NCBI RefSeq assembly: GCF_006974125.1 | Contig: NZ_CP037858.1 | Span: forward strand, 2,542,001-2,606,000 | Reading direction: 5' to 3' | Origin: Stenotrophomonas maltophilia | GTDB lineage: Bacteria > Pseudomonadota > Gammaproteobacteria > Xanthomonadales > Xanthomonadaceae | DNA length: 64,000 bases | Shown: positions 26,051-34,508 of the stretch, one piece after another | Numbering within the stretch: the first letter of the stretch is position 1 | Layout of the letters: the number at the start of each line of letters is the position of its first letter | The notes under the pieces: model-generated | Seen by the model: the letters and a program-made list of their open reading frames with translations, nothing else | The model's database searches: none | Told to the model about the DNA's origin: nothing | Made by a program: the position numbers and the translations under genes

Positions 26051-26053
26051 AGC

Positions 26054-26896
26054 TCAGCGCTTGACGGCCAGCACGCCGTCAAGCGCCTGCTCGGCCTTGA
26101 AGCCGGCCTTTTCCAGGCGCTTGGCCACTTCGCGCGGCACGTCGCGGCCGCTGGTCAGCTTGTTCGGCGCGCCGGTGTAATGGAACAGCCGGCCGCCCTT
26201 GCGGATGACGCGGGCGAGGTGGTCGTAGAACACCTGCGAGTACAGTTCGCCGGCGATGCCGAAGCGCGGCGGGTCGTGCAGGATCGCGTCGACACTGTTG
26301 CTGGCCACCTGTTCGATCTGTTGCGAGACGTCGCCGTGGCTGAACTGCAGGCGGCCACCGGCCGCGGCCGAGTCCGGATCCGGCGACCACGGGTTGAGCG
26401 TGCGCAGCCACATCACGTCGGCATTCTTCTCGAACGATCGGATCTGGCCGACACCGGCCTCCAGTGCGCAGGCGGCGAAGTAGCCCAGGCCGCCGCAGGT
26501 ATCGAGGATGACCTTGCCGGCCGGGGCGACCAGCTCCACCTTGCGGCGTGCATCCTCGAACGGTGACAGTCTGGAGGTCGGCAGCATCTTGATGCCGTCG
26601 ATCTCGAAGGTCGGAGCGCCCCATTCGGTGGGCACCAGCTTGATCAGGGAGCCGCTGTAGCGCGAGATCGGCGCGAACTCCTCGCCGTCCCAGTAGTACA
26701 GCGTGCGGTCCTTCAGCTTGCCCGGCCACGGGTAGGCCTGGCCACGGAAGTGGAAGCCGTCGCCATCCAGCGCCACGCTGTCCTCGCTGCGGCCGAGGTC
26801 GAGCGAGCCCTGCCAGTCGGCAGCGCCCTTGTCATGGGCACGGCGCAGGGTGTCGGCGCTGTCGCGGGTCAGCAGGGGGCCGGTGTAATGGGGCAC
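26054..26896 (-). CDS. Class I SAM-dependent methyltransferase
   Basis: The protein of about 280 residues has a Rossmann methyltransferase core with VILDTCGGLGYFA (SAM-binding motif I, near residue 130), SFEKNADVM (motif II) and AILHDPPRFG (motif IV, DPPR). The N-terminal part is specific to this family, which resembles COG2521-type predicted methyltransferases. The substrate is unknown; DPPR-type motifs suit nucleic acids or small nitrogen compounds. The GTG at 26896 was chosen because further upstream the frame runs into a SMAG repeat; the start is uncertain. Confidence 0.75.
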   Translation of the reverse strand: MPHYTGPLLTRDSADTLRRAHDKGAADWQGSLDLGRSEDSVALDGDGFHFRGQAYPWPGKLKDRTLYYWDGEEFAPISRYSGSLIKLVPTEWGAPTFEIDGIKMLPTSRLSPFEDARRKVELVAPAGKVILDTCGGLGYFAACALEAGVGQIRSFEKNADVMWLRTLNPWSPDPDSAAAGGRLQFSHGDVSQQIEQVASNSVDAILHDPPRFGIAGELYSQVFYDHLARVIRKGGRLFHYTGAPNKLTSGRDVPREVAKRLEKAGFKAEQALDGVLAVKR

Positions 26897-26968
26897 GGCG
26901 GGTACCGGGGCGGTTCGGGGGAGGGCATGGTACCGCAGCTGTTGCAGGGGCCACGTGTGGCTGCTGCA

Positions 26969-26995
26969 GTAGATCCACGCCATGCGTGGATGTAG
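26969..26995 (+). repeat. SMAG palindrome
   Basis: GTAGATCCACGCCATGCGTG type unit followed by a second GTAG-like end. Confidence 0.8.
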
Positions 26996-27023
26996 ACGGG
27001 AGGAGCCGAGCGTGGGCTCGACG

Positions 27024-27353
27024 CTATCGCTGGCGGGTGCAGCTGAAGCCGTGCGTGGTTCCTTCCCCCGAGAGCATGCCGACGCCACGCGACGGCTGCA
27101 TGCCTACGCGGGCGCACGACCGACGATGGACGTCCTGGGTTTCCGGTGGCTGCCGATCAAAGTCGTAGCGCAGGCTGCCGTCTTCCTGCAGCAGCCAATG
27201 CACGGTAACGCGCTCGTGGCGACCATCACCGAGATCCCAGTCCAGGGTGCGCATGATCAGGGTCTGGTCATCGGGCAGCTGCCGGACTTCGTCATAGGCA
27301 CCCTGGGTCTTCGGTGCGCTTACCGCAAGCAGCAGAAACAGCAGCATTGGCAT
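27024..27353 (-). CDS. Small exported hypothetical protein
   Basis: A 109-residue protein with a short signal peptide (MPMLLFLLLAVSA) and a strand-rich part (TLIMRTLDWDLGDGRHERVTVHWL). GAGGAG upstream serves either the ATG at 27353 or the one at 27347, the latter with better spacing. No family was recognised. Confidence 0.6.
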   Translation of the reverse strand: MPMLLFLLLAVSAPKTQGAYDEVRQLPDDQTLIMRTLDWDLGDGRHERVTVHWLLQEDGSLRYDFDRQPPETQDVHRRSCARVGMQPSRGVGMLSGEGTTHGFSCTRQR

Positions 27354-27416
27354 CGCTCCTCAAAGAAGACAGGATGCGCCCATATTGCCCTGAGCCGCCA
27401 TCAGAATCATGTCGTC

Positions 27417-27833
27417 TTACGGGCACTTCACCGCATACACCGGCCCAGCACCGATCAGCATCAACGCCATGTAGTCACTGTCGCTGGCCTTGCCCTTCAG
27501 CGATGCGCCCCTGTTGAAGTGGAAGATGCCGAAGCCACCGGCCATGCGGACCAGCGCGCTGTCGATCTGCTCGGCGTCATCGCGGAAATAGCGGCTGATC
27601 TCGCTGCGGGAGGCCTTGTGCAGGGCATTGGGTTCGCGCTGCCACTGGTCGCCGCGACTGAAGGAAACGAAGTACTGGCCACCTTCCTTGTCGATGCGGA
27701 AGTCGGCCGGCTTGCGCGCGCTGGTGGCGAAACAGCCCTGCAGCGGATCGGCGGAGAACGGGAGCCCGGCGTCACCCCCACAGGCGGTGAGCAGCAGGAG
27801 GGCACCGGGCAGCAGCAGGCGGAGCGTGCGCAT
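27417..27833 (-). CDS. Small lipoprotein of unknown function
   Basis: A 138-residue protein with a signal sequence and lipobox LLTAC (Cys at 18). The mature domain contains LQGCFATS, YFVSFSRGDQWQ and IFHFNRGASLKGK. It is probably anchored in the envelope. Its function is unknown. Confidence 0.7.
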   Translation of the reverse strand: MRTLRLLLPGALLLLTACGGDAGLPFSADPLQGCFATSARKPADFRIDKEGGQYFVSFSRGDQWQREPNALHKASRSEISRYFRDDAEQIDSALVRMAGGFGIFHFNRGASLKGKASDSDYMALMLIGAGPVYAVKCP

Positions 27834-27924
27834 GGGATGTCCCTACAGGGGCAGGTGCGGCTAGTGTAGGCAGCATGCGGGCACAGCCCGTACAGAAATT
27901 CGGCAAGAACAAAGGGGTTTTCGG

Positions 27925-28209
27925 ATGGCGCAGGGCAAGGCACCGTGGTGCGGCATGGCCAGTTGGCTGGGGATCGCTGTGGGTTGGGGGGCTGGCACAT
28001 TGGCGGCGCAGGCCGCGGTGGCCGCAGGCGGCAATGGCATGGCCGCAGGGCTGGGCGTGGGCGTGCTGGGTGCGGCACTGGTCGGCGGCGGCCTGGCGGT
28101 GGCCTCGCGCGTGCGGGGTGAGCGTTGGCCGGGGATCGGCATTGCTGGCGCAGTGATCAGCGCGCTGCCGCTGCTGATGTACCTGCTGCGGATGATGTTG
28201 AAGCTCTAG
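27925..28209 (+). CDS. Small hydrophobic membrane protein
   Basis: A 94-residue glycine/alanine-rich protein with three predicted membrane segments (about 12-32, 40-60 and 70-92). No known family. A SMAG pair follows directly. Confidence 0.55.
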   Translation: MAQGKAPWCGMASWLGIAVGWGAGTLAAQAAVAAGGNGMAAGLGVGVLGAALVGGGLAVASRVRGERWPGIGIAGAVISALPLLMYLLRMMLKL

Positions 28210-28212
28210 GCG

Positions 28213-28271
28213 GTAGAGCCGAGCGATGCTCGGCTGATGGCCTGCGACAGCCGAGCATGGCTCGGCTCTAC
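28213..28271. repeat. Inverted SMAG pair
   Basis: GTAGAGCCGAGCGATGCTCG at the left end and its inverted partner ending in CTCTAC at 28271 form a REP-dimer (BIME-like) structure. Confidence 0.85.
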
Positions 28272-28295
28272 AGATTCGACTGCAGTCACGCAGGA

Positions 28296-29267
28296 TCAGC
28301 TGCGGTGAATCTCCACCGTCACGTGTACCAGCTCCTCATGGATGGCCAGCGCGTTGCGCACGGTATCCGCATCAAGGCTGGCATCGCTGGTGACCACGCT
28401 GGCACTGACTGCGTACTTGCCACGGCCCACCTGCCAGACGTGCAGGTCGGCCAGGCGTGCCGGCCAGGGGCCCTGTTCGATCACTTCGCGCACTTCGGTC
28501 ACCACCGGCGCATCCATCTGCGCGTCCAGCAGGATGCGGCCGCTGTCGCGCAGCAGGCCCACCGCCCACACCGTGACCAGTACGGCGCCGACCAGGCCCA
28601 TCACCGGGTCCAGCCAGGTCAGGCCCAGCAGCTTGCCGCCGAGCAGGGCGACGATGGCCAGCACCGACGTGGCGGCGTCGGCCAGCACGTGCACGTAGGC
28701 CGAGCGCAGATTCAGGTCGTGACCGTGCGCATGGCCGTGATCGTGGTGTTCGTGGTCATGCCCGTGATGATGGCCATGGTCATGCCCGTGGTGATGATGC
28801 GCGTGGCCCGGGCTGTCGTGCAGCCACCATGCACAGAGCAGGTTCACGCCCAGGCCCACCGCAGCGATGGCGATGGCTTCGTTGTAGTGGATCGCCGCCG
28901 GTACCCACAGCCGCTGCAGTGACTGTACCGCCATCAGTGCAGCGACGCCGAGCAGGGCGATGGCACTGGTATAGCCGGCCAGGATTTCGATTTTCCAGGT
29001 GCCGAAGGCGAAGCGCGGATCGTGCGCGTAGCGGCGTGCACAGCGGTAGGCGAACACCGAGAGGCCCAGCGCCAGCGCGTGCGAACTCATGTGCCAACCG
29101 TCGGCGAGCACGGCCATGGAGTTGAACCACCAGCCGCCGACGATCTCCACCAGCATCATGCCGACGGTGAGCCACAGTGCGCGGCGGGTATTGCGTTCGG
29201 CAAGCGGGTTGCCGTCGTCGAAGCGGTGTTCGTGGCGGCGGGCGGCGGCGAGGGCGTCCAGATGCAT
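28296..29267 (-). CDS. dmeF: Cation diffusion facilitator, DmeF-like Co/Ni exporter
   Basis: The 323-residue protein has the six-helix CDF fold, with metal-site motifs ADGWHMSSH near 55-63 and HVLADAATS near 193-201. A very His-rich loop lies at 155-184, and a C-terminal cytoplasmic domain is present. DmeF-type CDFs export cobalt and nickel from the cytoplasm. The divergent neighbour encodes an RcnR/DmeR-type repressor, which supports Co/Ni over zinc. The ATG at 29267 was chosen because the conserved N-terminus begins there. Confidence 0.88.
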   Translation of the reverse strand: MHLDALAAARRHEHRFDDGNPLAERNTRRALWLTVGMMLVEIVGGWWFNSMAVLADGWHMSSHALALGLSVFAYRCARRYAHDPRFAFGTWKIEILAGYTSAIALLGVAALMAVQSLQRLWVPAAIHYNEAIAIAAVGLGVNLLCAWWLHDSPGHAHHHHGHDHGHHHGHDHEHHDHGHAHGHDLNLRSAYVHVLADAATSVLAIVALLGGKLLGLTWLDPVMGLVGAVLVTVWAVGLLRDSGRILLDAQMDAPVVTEVREVIEQGPWPARLADLHVWQVGRGKYAVSASVVTSDASLDADTVRNALAIHEELVHVTVEIHRS

Positions 29268-29288
29268 GGGCAGACCATGGGATGGAAA

Positions 29289-29307
29289 TATACCCCCATA
29301 GGGTATA
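29289..29307. promoter_or_regulatory. RcnR/DmeR-type operator
   Basis: The near-palindrome TATACCCCCATAGGGTATA lies between the divergent efflux and repressor genes. A C/G tract flanked by AT inverted ends is the usual RcnR/FrmR-family site. Confidence 0.75.
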
Positions 29308-29317
29308 CGATCCCGCC

Positions 29318-29602
29318 ATGGCCCATGTACACAAGAATCGAAAGCAGCTGCTGACCCGGGTACGCCGTATCGGCGGCCAGGTGGCGGCGTTGGAACAGGC
29401 GCTGGACAAGCCCGAGGGCGAAGCGGGCGACTGCGCGGACGTGCTGGTGCAGGTCGCGGCGGTGCGCGGTGCCGCACACAGCCTGCTGATGGAGCTGCTG
29501 CACGAGCACCTGCAGGAGCACGTGGTGGGTGCCGATGACCCGCAGCAGCGGGCGGACGAGGCCGCGGTGCTGGTCGAGCTGCTGCGCCGCTACGGCAAAT
29601 AG
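29318..29602 (+). CDS. dmeR: RcnR/FrmR-family nickel/cobalt-sensing repressor (DmeR-like)
   Basis: A 94-residue helical regulator of the CsoR/RcnR/FrmR family. The positions equivalent to the E. coli RcnR metal ligands are all present: His3, Cys39 (a four-residue shift), His64 and His68 in HEHLQEH. This argues for Ni/Co sensing rather than formaldehyde or copper. It is divergent from the CDF exporter and should bind the palindrome 11 bases upstream of its own start. Confidence 0.87.
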   Translation: MAHVHKNRKQLLTRVRRIGGQVAALEQALDKPEGEAGDCADVLVQVAAVRGAAHSLLMELLHEHLQEHVVGADDPQQRADEAAVLVELLRRYGK

Positions 29603-29607
29603 CAAGG

Positions 29608-29683
29608 GTAGTGCCGGCCGCTGGCCGGCAACCCCATGAATTCCGCAATCAACCTGCAGTTGCCGGCCAGCGGCCGGCACTAC
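29608..29683. repeat. Inverted SMAG pair overlapping the end of the MerC-like gene
   Basis: GTAGTGCCGGCCGCTGGCCG at 29608-29632 (+) and a GTAGTGCCGGCC unit at 29659-29683 (-). The GTAG of the minus-strand unit (29683-29680) supplies the TAG stop of the gene at 29680-30051. Confidence 0.88.
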
Positions 29684-30051
29684 CCGTGCCGGTGCCGCGC
29701 ATTCCAGATATGCGTCGCCGCCAGCAGCAGGCTGCCGGTGACGGTCATCGGCGTTTCCCAGTCATGCGAAGGTAGCGCCAGCGCGCCGGCCAGCAGCAGC
29801 CCGAGTCCGGCGCCAGCGGTGGCCCAGGCCAGCACGGGCAGCGGATGACGGCGCTCGGCCCGCCACAGCGCATAGCCGGTCAGCGGCAGGGCGATGGCCA
29901 CGAACAGCAGGTGGACCCATTCCGCTTCGGCCCAGGTGCCGAACAGGGGGAGCGCAGCGGCCGGCAGTGGCAGCGCCAGGCAGTGCAGCAGGCACAGGCT
30001 GGACAGGGCGACCGCGCCGGCATCAAGCAGGGTGGCAGAAGGCGACTTCAT
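29680..30051 (-). CDS. MerC-domain membrane protein under a Zur box
   Basis: The 123-residue protein has four membrane helices. The first contains the MerC-type [10 protein letters not shown] pair of cysteines. MerC moves mercuric ions inward, but here the gene shares a divergent promoter region with a COG0523 GTPase and a Zur box, so a zinc-related role is more likely. Its stop codon lies in the GTAG of a SMAG repeat. The start at 30051 is the only ATG that fits. Confidence 0.75.
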   Translation of the reverse strand: MKSPSATLLDAGAVALSSLCLLHCLALPLPAAALPLFGTWAEAEWVHLLFVAIALPLTGYALWRAERRHPLPVLAWATAGAGLGLLLAGALALPSHDWETPMTVTGSLLLAATHIWNARHRHG

Positions 30052-30076
30052 CGGGGGAGGTTCCTTGCACAACAAG

Positions 30077-30091
30077 TGTTATACAGTAACA
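30077..30091. promoter_or_regulatory. Zur box (zinc uptake regulator site)
   Basis: TGTTATACAGTAACA, with inverted TGTTA/TAACA ends, followed by TTTC. It matches the gammaproteobacterial Zur consensus (TGTTATANTATAACA) and lies between the divergent MerC-like and COG0523 genes. Confidence 0.75.
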
Positions 30092-30120
30092 TTTCCGTTC
30101 CGCAGCCAACCCGCTCCGAC

Positions 30121-31446
30121 ATGAACACTGTTTCCCGCGCCGACCGTCGCCTTCCGGTCACCGTGCTGTCCGGCTTCCTCGGGGCCGGCAAGACCACCCT
30201 GCTCAACCAGATCCTGCGTAACCGCGAGGGCCTGCGCGTGGCGGTCATTGTCAACGACATGAGCGAGGTCAACATCGACGCACAGCTGGTGCGTGAAGGC
30301 GGCGCCGAACTGCGCCGCACCGAAGAGACGCTGGTGGAGTTCAGCAACGGCTGCATCTGCTGCACGCTGCGCGATGACCTGCTGCAGGAAGTGCGGCGCC
30401 TGGCCGATGCGGGTCGCTATGACTACCTGCTGATCGAATCGACAGGCATCGGCGAACCGATGCCGGTGGCGGCCACGTTCGCGGTGCGCGACGAGCAGGG
30501 CTTCAGCCTGAGTGACATCGCGCGCTTGGACACGATGGTGACCGTGGTCGATGGCAGCGCCTTCCTTGCCGATTTCGGTTCGACGCTGCGCCTGGCCGAG
30601 CGCGGCCAGCAGGCTGGCCCGGAGGACGATCGCGGTGTGGTCGACCTGCTGTGCGAGCAGGTCGAGTTCGCCGACGTGATCGTGGTCAACAAGGTGGACC
30701 AGGTGGACGACGAAGTGTTGCAGGACACGCTGGCCGTGCTGCGCGGGTTGAACCGCGACGCGAAGCTGCTGCTGTCCAGCTTCGGTGATGTGCCGCTGGC
30801 CGAGCTGCTGGATACCGGTCGCTTCGACATGGAGCGTGCGCAACGTGCGCCGGGGTGGGTGAAGGAACTGCGCGGCGAGCACACACCGGAGACCGAGGAG
30901 TACGGCATCGGTAGCTTCGTCTACCGCTCGCGACGTCCGTTCCATCCCGCGCGATTCGCGCGCGCGCTGCAGTCGGGCATGCCAGGCGTGATCCGCAGCA
31001 AGGGCTGGTTCTGGCTGGCCAACCGCATGGACTGGGTGGGTGAGCTGAACACGGTGGGCGCAGCGACGCGCACGCAGGCGGCAGGCTTCTGGTACGCCGC
31101 GCGCGATCGTGTGCGTGCGGGCATCGAGGACACCACACCGCTGCTGCCGCCCACGCCGCTGCCCTACAGCGACCTGGGCTGGGCCCGGCAGCAGGCCGAC
31201 TGCTGGAGCGCGCCGTTGCCGGGGCTTGAGGAATTTCCGGACTCGGCCGCACACACGGCGATGCAGCGGCTGTGGCACCCGTTGTGGGGCGATCGTCGCC
31301 AGGAACTGGTAGTGATTGGCGTGCACATGGACGAGCGCGCCGTGCGTGCAGAGCTGGATGCCTGCCTGCTCAATGACCAGGAGCTGCGTGCGGGGCCGCT
31401 GCTGTGGCAGCAGCTGCCGCAGGCGTTCCCGGTGTGGAAGCGCTGA
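30121..31446 (+). CDS. COG0523/CobW-family GTPase, ZigA-like zinc metallochaperone
   Basis: The 441-residue protein has the Walker A motif GFLGAGKTT at 18-26, the metal-binding CICC at 78-81, ESTGIGEP near 106-113, and NKVD at 190-193. A CobW C-terminal domain follows. COG0523 proteins of the ZigA/ZNG1 type deliver zinc to client enzymes during zinc shortage, and the Zur box 30 bases upstream fits that role. Confidence 0.88.
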   Translation: MNTVSRADRRLPVTVLSGFLGAGKTTLLNQILRNREGLRVAVIVNDMSEVNIDAQLVREGGAELRRTEETLVEFSNGCICCTLRDDLLQEVRRLADAGRYDYLLIESTGIGEPMPVAATFAVRDEQGFSLSDIARLDTMVTVVDGSAFLADFGSTLRLAERGQQAGPEDDRGVVDLLCEQVEFADVIVVNKVDQVDDEVLQDTLAVLRGLNRDAKLLLSSFGDVPLAELLDTGRFDMERAQRAPGWVKELRGEHTPETEEYGIGSFVYRSRRPFHPARFARALQSGMPGVIRSKGWFWLANRMDWVGELNTVGAATRTQAAGFWYAARDRVRAGIEDTTPLLPPTPLPYSDLGWARQQADCWSAPLPGLEEFPDSAAHTAMQRLWHPLWGDRRQELVVIGVHMDERAVRAELDACLLNDQELRAGPLLWQQLPQAFPVWKR

Positions 31447-31468
31447 GCGGGCGCTGAGGGTTCGAGGT

Positions 31469-31528
31469 GTGCCGGCCAGCGGCCGGCACTACCTGCCCTG
31501 CATCGATCCACGCATGGCGTGGATCTAC
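31469..31528. repeat. Two SMAG palindromes, one forming a stop codon
   Basis: Units at 31469-31492 and about 31505-31528, both in minus orientation. The GTAG of the second (31528-31525) supplies the TAG stop of the ABC-F gene. Confidence 0.88.
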
Positions 31529-33132
31529 AAGGCGTCACGCCACTGCCAGCCCTCGGTGCTCACCTGCAGCACGTGGGTCGGTCGCAACGCCTGCAGCAGG
31601 TGCCGGTCGTGGCTGACCATCATCAGTGCACCCGGCCACGCCGCAAGCAGTTCCTCCAATGCCTGCAACGCGCTCAGATCCAGCGCATTGCCCGGCTCGT
31701 CCAGCAGCAACAGCTGGGGCGCAGGATCGGCATACAGCACGCTGGCCAGCGCACCCTTCACGCGTTCGCCATCGCTGAGGCTGTGGGCTGCCCGCTGGAT
31801 GCGCTGTGCGTCCAGCCCGAGCAGCGCAAGCCGCGTGCGCAGTTCGCCCGCATCGGCACTCGGGTTTGCCGCTTGCACGGTCTCCAGGATGCTGCGCCCG
31901 TCGGACAATCCCAGTAGTTGCTGGTCAAGCAGTGCCAATGGCGCATGCCGTTGCACGGTGCCACTGCGTGCAGGCAGCTGCCCTGCCAGCACACGCAGCA
32001 AGGTAGATTTTCCAGCACCATTGTCACCGACCACAGCGATGCGCTGCCCCCGGCGGATCTCCAGCTGCAAGGGGGCGGCGCAGCCGTGCGGCAGCACCAG
32101 CGACTCTGCCTGCAGCAGGCGCGCGCTGCCGCGTTCGCCTTCGACGGCAAACAGCGCCAGTTCCGGCGTAGCGTGAACCGCTGATGCCGCAGCGCGCAGC
32201 TGGTCGGCGCTGACCTGCAGGCGCTCGGCCTGGACCTGCTGCGATCGACCATGGCTGGCCTCGGCGCGCTGCTTCTGCCGGCCCAGCAGGATCGGCGCCT
32301 GGTTGGCCTGCTTCGCATCGCGGTTGCCGCGCGACTGGCGTTGCTGCTGCCGTTCGTGCTGTTCACGCGCGCTGCGCTGCTGCTGCCGGTGCTGGGTGCG
32401 GGCGTGGTCGAGCTGGGCAACGGCGGCTTCACGCTCGGCCGCGCGCGCGTCGGCGTAGTGTTGCCATGGCCCGCCATAGCGATGCAGTCCGCGCGCGTCC
32501 AGTTCGACGATCTGCTGCATGTGCCCAAGCAGCCCGCGATCATGGCTGATCGCCAGCAGGCCGCCACGCCACTGCTGCAGCTGTTCGTACAGCTGCTGTC
32601 GATGCCGCACGTCGAGATGGTTGCTGGGTTCGTCCAGGATCAGCCAATCAGCGCCGCTGGCCCAGGCGCCGGAGAGCGCCACCTGCATCGCCTGGCCACC
32701 GCTGAGACGCGCGGCAGGCTGGGCGGGATCGAGATCATCGGGCAGGCGCAATGCCTGCCATTGCTGTTGCAGGCGATCACGCAGATCCCAATGGTCGCCG
32801 ACGCAGACAAAGTCGGCCTCGTCCACACTGCCGGCTTCGATGCGTTGCAGCGCGGCCAGTTCCGCGCCGACGCCGGCCAGTTCACCGACGGTGCCGGCAG
32901 GTGGATAGCCGGGCGTGGGCAACAGGAATACGCGGCGGCTGCCGCGTACCTGGCCGCTGTCGGGTGGCAGGCGGCCGGCCAACAGGCGTGCCAGCACGCT
33001 TTTGCCGGCGCCGTTGGCACCGACCAGGCCGGTGGCGACCGGATCGAAGGAAAACGACAGATCGGAAAACAGCGGGCGGCCGTCGGCCAGCCGATACGAC
33101 ACGCGATCGAGCGTGAGGGAATGTGTGGTCAT
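31525..33132 (-). CDS. ABC-F family ATPase
   Basis: The 535-residue protein has two ABC cassettes and no membrane segments. The first Walker A is GANGAGKS near 38-45, with signature LSGGQ and Walker B LILDEP. The second has GDNGAGKS, LSDGE and LLLDEP. A long charged, Gln/Arg-rich linker (about 245-310) joins them, as in ABC-F proteins, which act on the ribosome in translation or antibiotic protection. The start at 33132 has GAGGTCGC before it. Which ABC-F subfamily it belongs to is unclear. Confidence 0.88.
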   Translation of the reverse strand: MTTHSLTLDRVSYRLADGRPLFSDLSFSFDPVATGLVGANGAGKSVLARLLAGRLPPDSGQVRGSRRVFLLPTPGYPPAGTVGELAGVGAELAALQRIEAGSVDEADFVCVGDHWDLRDRLQQQWQALRLPDDLDPAQPAARLSGGQAMQVALSGAWASGADWLILDEPSNHLDVRHRQQLYEQLQQWRGGLLAISHDRGLLGHMQQIVELDARGLHRYGGPWQHYADARAAEREAAVAQLDHARTQHRQQQRSAREQHERQQQRQSRGNRDAKQANQAPILLGRQKQRAEASHGRSQQVQAERLQVSADQLRAAASAVHATPELALFAVEGERGSARLLQAESLVLPHGCAAPLQLEIRRGQRIAVVGDNGAGKSTLLRVLAGQLPARSGTVQRHAPLALLDQQLLGLSDGRSILETVQAANPSADAGELRTRLALLGLDAQRIQRAAHSLSDGERVKGALASVLYADPAPQLLLLDEPGNALDLSALQALEELLAAWPGALMMVSHDRHLLQALRPTHVLQVSTEGWQWRDAL

Positions 33133-33325
33133 GCGACCTCCATGGATGCCGGGTTCTCCCCTGCGCGCAGGGGCGGGAAGAGTCAGGCCGTCTATCGGGA
33201 AGACGGCGGCATCAATGGCGCATTGGTCGCGAGCCTCTGGGAGGAATGAGCGGCCAGTATAGCGGGGTTGGCTGAATGGTCGGGTTGGCAACGGGTGACT
33301 CGAGCGCGGCTCGACTCTACACGGG

Positions 33326-33349
33326 CATCCACGCATGGCGTGGATCTAC
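33326..33349 (-). repeat. SMAG palindrome
   Basis: A GTAGATCCACGCCATGCGTG type unit in minus orientation. A degenerate unit lies just before it (33303-33320). Confidence 0.8.
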
Positions 33350-33381
33350 TGTGGGGCGGGCATGGCGCGGAGTGGTTGGGC

Positions 33382-34281
33382 CTACGGCACGGTTTCCAGA
33401 CGTTCGCTGACGAAGTCGATGAATACCCGCAGCTTCGGAAGCACGTGGCGGCCCGAGGGCCACAGCAGGTGGAAGATGCCGCAGGAGTGCACGTGATCGT
33501 CGAGCACGGTCACCAGCCGGCCGTCGGCCAGTGCATCGCGCACCGAGTGCACCGGCACGAAGGCCAGGCCGATATCGCGCAGCGCCAGTGCCACCCGCGC
33601 TTCGATGGTGTTGGCCACCATGTGCACCGGAAGCTCCTGCGGTGTTTCATGATCGGGCCAGTGGATCGGCCACAGTTCCAGCTTGCCGGTGCTGGGGAAG
33701 CGGTAGTGCAGCAGTGTGTGCTGCATCAGCTCTGCTGGCGTGCGCGGAATGCCGCAGCGCTGCAGGTAGGCGGGCGAGGCGACGATGCGGCGCGGGAACA
33801 CGCCCAGCCGCCGCGCGTTCATGCGCGAGTCGCTGGGCTCACCGACGCGCAGCACCGCATCGAAACCTTCCTCGATGACATCGACCAGGCGGTCGCTGAA
33901 ATCCAGGTCGAGGCGGATGTCTGGATACGCCGCCATGAATTCGGCCATCAATGGCAGGGTGAGGTCGCCGACCAGGGGCAGGCTGATGCGCAGCGTGCCC
34001 TTGGGTGAGGCATGTGGCTGCGCCAGTTCGGTGCGGGCGGCGTCGCGCTCGTCGAGGATGCGGCGGCAGCGCGCCAGGAACAGCTGGCCCTCGGCGGTGA
34101 GGGTGATGCTGCGCGTGCTGCGATGGAACAGGCGCACGCCCAGTGCGTGCTCCAGCCGCGCTACACACTTGCCCGCTGCCGAGGCGGAAATGCCCTGCAG
34201 GCGCCCGGTCTCGACAAAGCTGCGGGTGTCGGCGGCATGCACGAAGGTCTGCAGGTTGGCGAGGTTGTCCAGGACTGACAT
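33382..34281 (-). CDS. LysR-family transcriptional regulator
   Basis: The 299-residue protein has the N-terminal winged helix (LQTFVHAADTRSFVETGRLQG, GKCVARLEHALGVRLFHRST) and the LysR substrate-binding domain (GTLRISLPLVGDLTLPLMAEF). It belongs to the group that includes many regulators of divergently transcribed oxidoreductase or efflux genes. It is divergent from the beta-lactamase-like/MFS operon and is its probable regulator. The start at 34281 begins the conserved HTH. Confidence 0.9.
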   Translation of the reverse strand: MSVLDNLANLQTFVHAADTRSFVETGRLQGISASAAGKCVARLEHALGVRLFHRSTRSITLTAEGQLFLARCRRILDERDAARTELAQPHASPKGTLRISLPLVGDLTLPLMAEFMAAYPDIRLDLDFSDRLVDVIEEGFDAVLRVGEPSDSRMNARRLGVFPRRIVASPAYLQRCGIPRTPAELMQHTLLHYRFPSTGKLELWPIHWPDHETPQELPVHMVANTIEARVALALRDIGLAFVPVHSVRDALADGRLVTVLDDHVHSCGIFHLLWPSGRHVLPKLRVFIDFVSERLETVP

Positions 34282-34508
34282 GGCGTGCAGGTGGTGAAAG
34301 CGGCAGGGTAGGTCGGCGCGACCGCTGCGGGTGGCTCCGCCATCGCAACACTGTGGTGCGGGCGGAGCGGGGACCGTTGCGGCCTTGAAGTTCCGGTCAT
34401 CATGCCGATTGCGGACTACGGGGTCCATGATGCCCGGAGCGGCAACCGGCTTTTTGCGAGGACGCCCGCTGCCTAACGTGGCGGCTTCTACCCCCACGGA
34501 TCACCGCG

